From the NCBI GenBank assembly GCA_013373005.1, contig JABXIP010000504.1, positions 1 to 17,536 on the forward strand: a stretch of DNA of 17,536 nt. The letters are read 5' to 3'. Below, piece by piece: positions 7,764 to 13,453 of this stretch (within the stretch, counting starts at the first letter, position 1; each line of letters begins with the position of its first letter). The notes beneath the pieces are model-generated. The model had not been told where the DNA came from and searched no databases. It saw only the letters and a list, made by a program, of their open reading frames with translations. The position numbers and the translations under genes are program-made. This DNA comes from Cytophagia bacterium. Its GTDB lineage: Bacteria; Bacteroidota; Bacteroidia; Cytophagales; Cyclobacteriaceae.

Positions 7764-9064
7764 TGTGGCAAGATCTGGCGGACTACTTTAATGGCATGAC
7801 TACCGCCACCTTCTTTAGGGTGTATTGGTATTTGTTTATCATCGAAATTCCTCGCTATCTCCTCTTTGATTATTTTATTCTAATAATGTTCTATCTCAGG
7901 AGATTCTCACAAAGACATCTCTACAGAGAAGCTAAAAGTAGGTTTTGGGCTGAAAGTCCTTTAATAAGTATTCTGGCTCCGGGAAAGAACGAAGGCAAGA
8001 ATATTTACAAGTTGGTCAAGTCACTTGAAGCTCAGACATATCAAAATTATGAGATCATTATAGTTGACGATGGATCTGATGATGATACACCTATTATAGG
8101 CCGTTCTTTAGAGAAGGCCGGACTGATAGATCTCTTCATTCGTAATGAAGTAAGAGGAGGAAAGGCCAGTGCTGCCAATCTTGCATTGCGCTATGCTAAA
8201 GGGAAATATATTCTTCACTTAGATGCTGATAGCTCGCTAGACATGACAGCCATCGAAAGAATCATAACCAGGTTTTATATGGATAGTGAAATCGGTTGTG
8301 TTGGTGGGAATTTAAAGGTAAGAAACGCTGACGATAGTCTTGCTGCCACTATGCAGGGTATAGAGTATCTGATGTCTATTTCAGTAGGACGTATAATTAC
8401 CTCTTATCTAGGAATTTATCGGATTATTTCCGGTGCTTTTGGCGCTTTCAAAACCGATGCTTTGAAGCGAATTGGGGGCTGGGATATAGGCCCGGGGCTG
8501 GATGGTGATGTAACTCAGAAGTTTAGAAAAATGGGCTATAAGGTGGTTTTTGAAGATAGAGCCATCTGCCTTACATCAGTACCTACCTCATTCAGTAAGT
8601 TGGCAAAGCAAAGACTAAGGTGGAGCAAATCGATTATCAGATTCAGGCTTAGAAAACATATTGATGTTTTCTTGCCAACTCAGAATTTCACCTTTCTGAA
8701 TATGATTTCATCGTTGGAAAATGTCCTCTTCAATGTGGTCTTTGCATTTCTATGGCTCTTCTACATGGTAGATATTATCATACATTTTCCCGAGACCTTG
8801 CCATTTATTATTGCCATTAAGCTCTGTATCTACACTGTGGTGAATTATATGCAGTTTTTTGCCTTATTGGCTATTTCAGAACGATGGAAACAAGAGCTCA
8901 AGTTTCTCATCTACATACCGCTCAAGTCTATCTATAATGGGTATTATATGAGAATTGTAAGGATAATGGCCTACATCAAGGAAATGTACTTCTATTCTTC
9001 CTATAAGGATAATTGGAACCCTGCAAAAACATCAGACAAGGCCATGCAGCATGGAAGACTTTAA
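7763..9064 (+). CDS. Family 2 glycosyltransferase, processive polysaccharide synthase type
   Basis: This is a 433-residue inner-membrane enzyme. An N-terminal hydrophobic region (about 18-46) is followed by a GT-A catalytic domain (about 65-295) and at least two to three C-terminal membrane or interface helices (about 315-410). Motifs are those of processive inverting GT2 synthases such as PgaC, NodC, hyaluronan and cellulose synthases. D102-D-G-S-D-D-D-T binds the nucleotide sugar, D154-A-D156 is the metal-binding D-x-D, G-L-D-G-D249-V takes the place of the (T/E)-E-D catalytic-base motif, and Q283-R-L-R-W287 is the Q-x-x-R-W acceptor motif. Donor sugar and polymer cannot be read from sequence. 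There is no PilZ domain, so any c-di-GMP control must come from a partner. It is the last gene of the operon: its ATG overlaps the previous stop, and its own TAA overlaps the convergent gene's TAA. Confidence 0.9.
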   Translation: MWQDLADYFNGMTTATFFRVYWYLFIIEIPRYLLFDYFILIMFYLRRFSQRHLYREAKSRFWAESPLISILAPGKNEGKNIYKLVKSLEAQTYQNYEIIIVDDGSDDDTPIIGRSLEKAGLIDLFIRNEVRGGKASAANLALRYAKGKYILHLDADSSLDMTAIERIITRFYMDSEIGCVGGNLKVRNADDSLAATMQGIEYLMSISVGRIITSYLGIYRIISGAFGAFKTDALKRIGGWDIGPGLDGDVTQKFRKMGYKVVFEDRAICLTSVPTSFSKLAKQRLRWSKSIIRFRLRKHIDVFLPTQNFTFLNMISSLENVLFNVVFAFLWLFYMVDIIIHFPETLPFIIAIKLCIYTVVNYMQFFALLAISERWKQELKFLIYIPLKSIYNGYYMRIVRIMAYIKEMYFYSSYKDNWNPAKTSDKAMQHGRL

Positions 9065-10152
9065 GCTGTTTTGTAAGAGAGAACAAATGTAGATCCTAGT
9101 CCAACTTCCGATTCCAGTGAAATTTCTCCTTCAAACAGTTGAACAAGGTTTTTCACATCATAAAGTCCAAGTCCGAGCCCATCACCTTTGCTATAGCCAG
9201 AGTTGTCTTTTGAATAGGGCTCTATAGATTCCAAAGATTTATTTTTGAAACCAATGCCTTTGTCTTGAATAGTGATTTCATATCTGTCGTCTACAGCTTG
9301 TCCCATTACTTTTACCGGAAAGCTTCTTGCTGAAAATTTAAAGGCATTTTCTACTAGTTCTTTCACAGAGAAGTCCAGGAATTCCTGTGGTATTTGAACT
9401 TCACTATCGTTAATGTGAAGGTAGAGATCAGAGTTTCTGCCAAAATCATTCGCTACCGACTGACAAATGGATTTAATTCTTTCGGCTGTTTCAGTTGTTT
9501 TAAGAGCCTTAAGCTCTTTAAGCTCCGATGCATTGTTTTTCAAAGCCTCAATTCTATAGAAAATCAAAATCTTTGAAATCTCTTTACGAAGTTTAGAAGC
9601 AGAGCTGCCAATCAGTCTGGATATTTCGGCTATCTCCGGAGGGGAAAGTGTGTCTATTTCTTCCGTTATCAAGTCCGACATCCGTTCAATATTTTTCAGA
9701 GGGTCATCAATGATGGTAGCAATGGGAAGACCAACAGAGTTTTTAAGGCGATCGTATTTTTCGTTTTCCTTGGCATTAATCTCCGCTCTCATTTCCAGCC
9801 TTTTGGACACTGCGTTGAGCAGCTCAGTCATGTCGAAAGGCTTGGTGAGGTAATCATTGGCGCCAAGGTTCATTCCCGAGCGCAAATCCTGCATAGAATT
9901 CTTTACCGTCAGGAAAATGAAAGGAACAGTTTTGGTGGTTTCTTCTTTTCGCAAAGCAGCCAAAACGCCATACCCATCAACTAGGGGCATATTAATATCA
10001 CTGATAATCAAGTCGGGTACATCGGCCAAAGCGGCATCAATTCCCACTTGCCCGTTTTCTGCAGAGTTTACCTCATATCCCTCAAATTCTAGAATTTCAA
10101 CGATATTATCCCTGAGCAGACTATTATCTTCAATGACGAGTATCTTCTTCAT
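9061..10152 (-). CDS. REC-HATPase response regulator/kinase-like protein lacking the H-box histidine
   Basis: This is a 363-residue soluble signalling protein. The N-terminal receiver domain (1-120) is complete: acidic E8-D9, phospho-acceptor D52 (I-I-S-D-I-N-M-P), the Thr of F-L-T-V-K and the Lys of T-K-P-F. Next comes a helical region (about 130-205) in the DHp position, then a HATPase_c domain with an N-box (V-K-E-L-V-E-N-A-F-K-F-S), G1 (D-K-G-I-G-F) and G2 (G-D-G-L-G-L-G-L-Y). Where the H-box S-H-E-(L/F)-(R/K)-T-P is expected, the sequence reads L-K-N-S-V-G-L-P-I-A-T-I-I with no histidine. Autophosphorylation in the usual way is therefore unlikely, and it may act as a phosphorylation-gated ATP-binding partner. 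It converges on the polysaccharide operon with a 4-bp overlap and diverges from the hybrid kinase gene across 70 bp. A role in controlling the operon is inference from position. Confidence 0.85.
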   Translation of the reverse strand: MKKILVIEDNSLLRDNIVEILEFEGYEVNSAENGQVGIDAALADVPDLIISDINMPLVDGYGVLAALRKEETTKTVPFIFLTVKNSMQDLRSGMNLGANDYLTKPFDMTELLNAVSKRLEMRAEINAKENEKYDRLKNSVGLPIATIIDDPLKNIERMSDLITEEIDTLSPPEIAEISRLIGSSASKLRKEISKILIFYRIEALKNNASELKELKALKTTETAERIKSICQSVANDFGRNSDLYLHINDSEVQIPQEFLDFSVKELVENAFKFSARSFPVKVMGQAVDDRYEITIQDKGIGFKNKSLESIEPYSKDNSGYSKGDGLGLGLYDVKNLVQLFEGEISLESEVGLGSTFVLSYKTA

Positions 10153-10222
10153 GTGATATTGAATTAACTAAATATACGATTATTGAAATTGAAAGTGCTG
10201 CAATTTTGTTTAATTTCCGTCT

Positions 10223-11452
10223 ATGGCTATCGGTGAAATACTGATTGTGGATGATAATGAATTAAGTGCTCAGGCACTTGCTCAGGCCGTGAAGGAGTTG
10301 GGGTACTCGGTATGTAGCGTGTCTCCCAATACAAAAAAGGCTATCGAAGATTTTAATAGTTTCGAGCCAACAGTGGTTTTGATCGATTTCAATCTTGGTG
10401 AAGGGCTTGATGGTATTGATCAGATGGTTGAAATTGAAAAGATCAGGGACGTTCCTGTGGTTCTAGTAACCTCAGCGGATTCTGATGAAGATATTGACAA
10501 AATTCTTCGCAAGAAACCCGATGCTTACATTCAAAAGCCTATTGAAGTAAAGGAGTTAAGGGCCATTTTGGAATTGGTGACATTTAAATTTCAGAAGGAG
10601 AAGGAGATGGAGGGAATGAATAGGGAGCTGGAAAGACGGGTAAAGGAGAGAACCGAAGAATTGAATGTTGCTCTGAAGTCTCTGACTAAAGAAATGGAGG
10701 CCAAGGAGAAATTGCATAAAAAACTGGAGAAATCTCTAACCGTAGAGAAGCACTTTGGAGATCTAAAATCTAATATTATCACCAATCTCTCACATGAATT
10801 TAAAACCCCTCTGGCATCTATCCGGTCTAGTGCGCAAATACTGGATAGATTTATAAGTACTACCTCCAATGATGAGAGAGGGCTAAAGCATACTGCTCGC
10901 ATTGAGGAAGGTGTTGATATTCTGACACATCTCTTAACCAGAATTTTATCTGTTGAAAAGGATCAAGAAAGCTTTTATCAGCCAGACAAAATTAAAATAC
11001 ACCTTCCAACATATCTGGACAATCTTAAGGAGGAGTTTGATGACACGACTCAATATGAGGCGGTGATTACCTCTGATATCAACTTACATGATGAATATAT
11101 CCATACTGATCCAAAATTGTTGAGGCTGATATTGATCAATGTGGTTTCTAATGCTTGCAAGTATTCACATGCAAATGGAGAGGTGAATGTGCAGATAACT
11201 AGTAATGGCACTGTACTACACATGGTAGTTAGGGATTTTGGTATAGGCATCGATAATGAAGATCTCGAACAGATTTACTATAGATTTTTTAGGGGGAAGA
11301 ATGTAGAGTCAATAGAGGGTACTGGTATTGGCCTGTCCATCGTTAAGCGATGTTTGAATGCATTATTTGGGGAGATTGATGTGCAGTCAGAGCTTAATAA
11401 GGGCACAACTGTCAGCATAAAAATTCCAATAATTCAGCCTGAAGCAGATTAA
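10223..11452 (+). CDS. Hybrid sensor kinase, REC-coiled coil-HisKA-HATPase
   Basis: This is a 409-residue cytoplasmic kinase with no membrane segment, so it senses through its N-terminal receiver rather than an extracytoplasmic domain. The receiver (about 1-120) has D10-D11, phospho-acceptor D55 (V-L-I-D-F-N-L-G), the Thr of V-T-S-A and the Lys of Q-K-P. A coiled-coil signalling helix spans about 125-180 (R-E-L-E-R-R-V-K-E-R-T-E-E-L). The HisKA H-box is L-S-H191-E-F-K-T-P-L. The HATPase has an N-box (N-V-V-S-N-A-C-K-Y-S), G1 (D-F-G-I-G-I), F-box (Y-R-F-F-R-G) and G2 (G-T-G-I-G-L-S-I). All catalytic residues are present, unlike its divergent neighbour. It could receive phosphate from another kinase and pass it on, possibly to the neighbour's D52. 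This phosphorelay is inference. The next gene begins 86 bp downstream. Confidence 0.9.
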   Translation: MAIGEILIVDDNELSAQALAQAVKELGYSVCSVSPNTKKAIEDFNSFEPTVVLIDFNLGEGLDGIDQMVEIEKIRDVPVVLVTSADSDEDIDKILRKKPDAYIQKPIEVKELRAILELVTFKFQKEKEMEGMNRELERRVKERTEELNVALKSLTKEMEAKEKLHKKLEKSLTVEKHFGDLKSNIITNLSHEFKTPLASIRSSAQILDRFISTTSNDERGLKHTARIEEGVDILTHLLTRILSVEKDQESFYQPDKIKIHLPTYLDNLKEEFDDTTQYEAVITSDINLHDEYIHTDPKLLRLILINVVSNACKYSHANGEVNVQITSNGTVLHMVVRDFGIGIDNEDLEQIYYRFFRGKNVESIEGTGIGLSIVKRCLNALFGEIDVQSELNKGTTVSIKIPIIQPEAD

Positions 11453-11538
11453 CAACCGTTTGCAAGAAAGTTTTTCCATGGCTAATCTCCTTGAGCCAGT
11501 ACAATCCTGTAATTTTAAAATCGCAAAATGGAATTAGC

Positions 11539-13188
11539 ATGAGTTTTATACTTAAACACCCATATAAATTTGGTAAGGGCTATGAAAAACCTGTAGCGTA
11601 TTTCTCCATGGAATTCGCAATAGACCAACCACTTAAAATCTACTCGGGAGGACTTGGCTTTTTGGCAGGGTCGCATATGAGAAGTGCCTATGACCTAAAG
11701 CAAAATGTAGTAGGTATTGGTATTCTTTGGAAATACGGATACTACGATCAGGTAAGGAAGCACAATAACGAGCTAGACGTGCTGTGGCAGGAGAGACATT
11801 ACAACTTCCTTCAGGAAATGGACTTCGATATAGAGGTTTCGGTTGACAATCATCCGGTTAAAGCTAAGGTATATTATCTGGCACCAGAGGTTTTTGGTTC
11901 GGCTCCAATTTTCCTGCTCTCCACCGATCATCCGGAAAATGATCATCTAGCGCATACCATTACGCACAAGCTTTATGATAATAATATTGCCACCAGAATT
12001 GCGCAGTATATTTTGTTGGGTGTTGGTGGAGCTAAGGTTTTAGAAGCTCTGGGACATGAAGTAGATATGTATCACTTCAATGAAGCACATGCCTTGCCGG
12101 CAGCTTTCCGCTTGTTGGAAAAATTGGGCGATGTAGAGAAAGTGAGAGAGAAGTTGGTGTTCACAACGCATACACCTGTAAAGGCCGGTAATGAGGTGAA
12201 TGACCCTAATTTCTTGCACAAGCTGGGCTTTTTTAATGGATTCAGCATTAAGGAGATAGATGACCTCATTGGTCTTGATGGCGGCATGTTCAACCATACT
12301 TTGGCTGCTTTGAGACTTTCTAAAATTGCCAATGCCGTTTCTAAGAAGCATCAAGAGGTTTCAAATGAAATGTGGGGAGGGTTCGAGAATATCTGCGATA
12401 TCATTCCGATAACCAATGCGCAAAACGCAAAGTATTGGACGGATACGGAGATTGAAAAAGCCAGAACCAAGAAGAATGTGAAGAAGTTTATTCAGCGCAA
12501 GAAGGAGATGAAAGAAGAGCTCTTTCAACTGGTAGCTGATCAAACCGGTAAAATTTTCGATCCTAATGTGCTCACTATTGTATGGGCAAGAAGATTTGCC
12601 GGATACAAAAGGGCAGATTTGATTGCCAGAGACGTTCAACGATTTGAGAAACTGCTGAACAATAAAGAAATGCCTGTTCAAATCATATGGGCAGGAAAGC
12701 CGTATCCTCTAGATCACTCTGCGGTAAGTACCTTTAACTGGTTAGTTCATTTTACCAGAAAGTACCATAACGCCACTATTTTAACAGGTTATGAGCTGAG
12801 CCTTTCAGCCTTAATGAAGAAGGGGTCTGATGTATGGTTGAATAACCCGAGGGTGCCTCAAGAAGCCTCTGGGACATCAGGAATGACTGCGGCCATGAAT
12901 GGATCGCTAAACTTTTCAACCAATGATGGTTGGATACTTGAATTTGGGGAGCATGGTAAAAACGGATTCGTAATTCCTGAGGCAGATTTATCTGCTCCGG
13001 AAGGAGAACAAGACCAGTGGGATGCTGATCATATGATGCGTATTCTAGAAGAGGAGATTGTACCGATGTACTACGATGACCAAGATCGTTGGGTAGAAAT
13101 CAACTTCCAGAGTATGGAAGATGTAACCAAGTACTTTAAGGCCTCCAGAATGGCAGATGAGTATTATAAAAAGCTTTATAATCATTAA
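11539..13188 (+). CDS. Short-form alpha-glucan phosphorylase homologue (GT35-like) without the PLP lysine
   Basis: From the ATG at 11539 this is 549 residues. A TTG at 11491 would add 16 residues, but the ATG fits the conserved start of the domain (K-P-V-A-Y-F-S-M-E-F) better. Family marks are Y-S-G-G-L-G-F-L-A-G, M-Y-H-F-N-E-A-H-A-L, W-A-R-R-F-A-G-Y-K-R (phosphate-side Arg/Lys), I-W-A-G-K-P-Y-P and W-L-N-N-P-R-V-P-Q-E-A-S-G-T-S-G-M. These place it with the short TIGR02094-type alpha-glucan phosphorylases rather than long GlgP/MalP, and 549 residues is close to that core. Phosphorylases hold pyridoxal phosphate on the Lys of G-T-S-G-M-K; here that residue is Thr450 (G-T-S-G-M-T-A-A-M-N-G). 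PLP-dependent phosphorolysis is therefore doubtful, and a PLP-independent glucosyltransferase or inactive glucan binder is possible. It ends at a strong terminator. It may tie glucan stores to the polysaccharide operon upstream (inference). Confidence 0.85.
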   Translation: MSFILKHPYKFGKGYEKPVAYFSMEFAIDQPLKIYSGGLGFLAGSHMRSAYDLKQNVVGIGILWKYGYYDQVRKHNNELDVLWQERHYNFLQEMDFDIEVSVDNHPVKAKVYYLAPEVFGSAPIFLLSTDHPENDHLAHTITHKLYDNNIATRIAQYILLGVGGAKVLEALGHEVDMYHFNEAHALPAAFRLLEKLGDVEKVREKLVFTTHTPVKAGNEVNDPNFLHKLGFFNGFSIKEIDDLIGLDGGMFNHTLAALRLSKIANAVSKKHQEVSNEMWGGFENICDIIPITNAQNAKYWTDTEIEKARTKKNVKKFIQRKKEMKEELFQLVADQTGKIFDPNVLTIVWARRFAGYKRADLIARDVQRFEKLLNNKEMPVQIIWAGKPYPLDHSAVSTFNWLVHFTRKYHNATILTGYELSLSALMKKGSDVWLNNPRVPQEASGTSGMTAAMNGSLNFSTNDGWILEFGEHGKNGFVIPEADLSAPEGEQDQWDADHMMRILEEEIVPMYYDDQDRWVEINFQSMEDVTKYFKASRMADEYYKKLYNH

Positions 13189-13216
13189 GAGGATTTAAGA
13201 CTTTTACTAATATTGC

Positions 13217-13245
13217 AAGGCAGTCGAGAGACTGCCTTTCTTATT
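13217..13245 (+). terminator. Rho-independent terminator of the phosphorylase gene
   Basis: AAGGCAGTC (13217-13225) and GACTGCCTT (13230-13238) form a perfect 9-bp stem with a GAGA tetraloop. A T-rich tail (TCTTATT) follows. It begins 28 bp after the phosphorylase stop. Confidence 0.85.
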
Positions 13246-13312
13246 GGGATATTAGCTCAGTTGGTTTAGAGCGCTGTCCCGAGTACTCGGGAGCAGGACC
13301 TTCATAAGGGAA
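13246..13312 (+). pseudogene. Broken tRNA, 5' half plus CAT-like anticodon remnant
   Basis: GGGATAT at 13246 looks like an acceptor 5' strand. It is followed by a canonical TA and D-arm, and bases 13252-13272 are identical to bases 13335-13355 of the tRNA-Val downstream. After GAGC the sequence enters CTGTCC and then a 16-bp palindrome (13277-13292). A stretch reading CCTTCATAAGG follows, with a loop like a CAT anticodon (Met or Ile2 type). No T-arm (TTCGA/TTCAA) and no 3' acceptor strand pairing with GGGATAT appear before the next tRNA starts at 13329. I read it as a tRNA remnant interrupted in the anticodon stem; the 3' limit given is approximate. Confidence 0.6.
13277..13292. repeat. 16-bp perfect palindrome inside the tRNA remnant
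   Basis: TCCCGAGTACTCGGGA is its own reverse complement. Flanking CTG (13274-13276) and CAG (13294-13296) can extend the stem with a one-base bulge. It sits exactly where the anticodon stem of the broken tRNA should be, so it may be a small mobile palindromic repeat of the REP type. Whether it recurs in the genome cannot be seen here. Confidence 0.6.
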
Positions 13313-13328
13313 ACGTAAAGAATAATTT

Positions 13329-13403
13329 GGAGTGTTAGCTCAGTTGGTTTAGAGCATCGCCTTGACAGGGCGGGGGTCGTTGGTTCGAATCCAATACACT
13401 CCA
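13329..13403 (+). tRNA. tRNA-Val (GAC anticodon)
   Basis: This is a complete 75-base cloverleaf. Acceptor GGAGTGT pairs with ACACTCC, the D-stem is GCTC/GAGC, and the anticodon stem TCGCC/GGCGG (one T-G pair) carries loop TTGACAG with anticodon GAC, decoding GUC valine. The variable loop is GGGTC. T-stem GTTGG/CCAAT (one G-T pair) carries loop TTCGAAT. The discriminator base is A, and CCA is not encoded (the DNA reads A then CAG). A terminator follows after 5 bases. Confidence 0.95.
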
Positions 13404-13408
13404 CAGAC

Positions 13409-13432
13409 AAAAGCCTCGATAAGAGGCTTTTT
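13409..13432 (+). terminator. Rho-independent terminator after tRNA-Val, probably bidirectional
   Basis: AAAAGCCTC (13409-13417) pairs with GAGGCTTTT (13423-13431) around a 5-base loop and is followed by another T. On the minus strand the stem also ends in TTTT, so it could stop permease-gene transcripts as well; that gene ends at 13454. Confidence 0.85.
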
Positions 13433-13453
13433 GCATTTAGTTGAAGCCATAAT

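Noticed and set aside
9394..10156. Open frames on the plus strand opposite the REC-HATPase gene
   Set aside because: They are short, lack domain-like sequence and lie fully inside a well-supported gene on the other strand.
10153..10222. Paired promoters between the two receiver genes
   Set aside because: TATATTTA (minus strand) and CAATTTTG (plus strand) are one-mismatch -7 candidates, but spacing to any TTG is wrong (24 and 15 bases), so they are not called.
12040..12681. Minus-strand open frames within the phosphorylase gene
   Set aside because: They are antisense shadows of a conserved coding region, with no recognisable motifs.
13246..13403. Two tandem intact tRNAs or an integration (att) site
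   Set aside because: Only the second folds fully. The shared segment is the D-arm, whereas integrase sites usually duplicate the tRNA 3' end, and no integrase gene is present.
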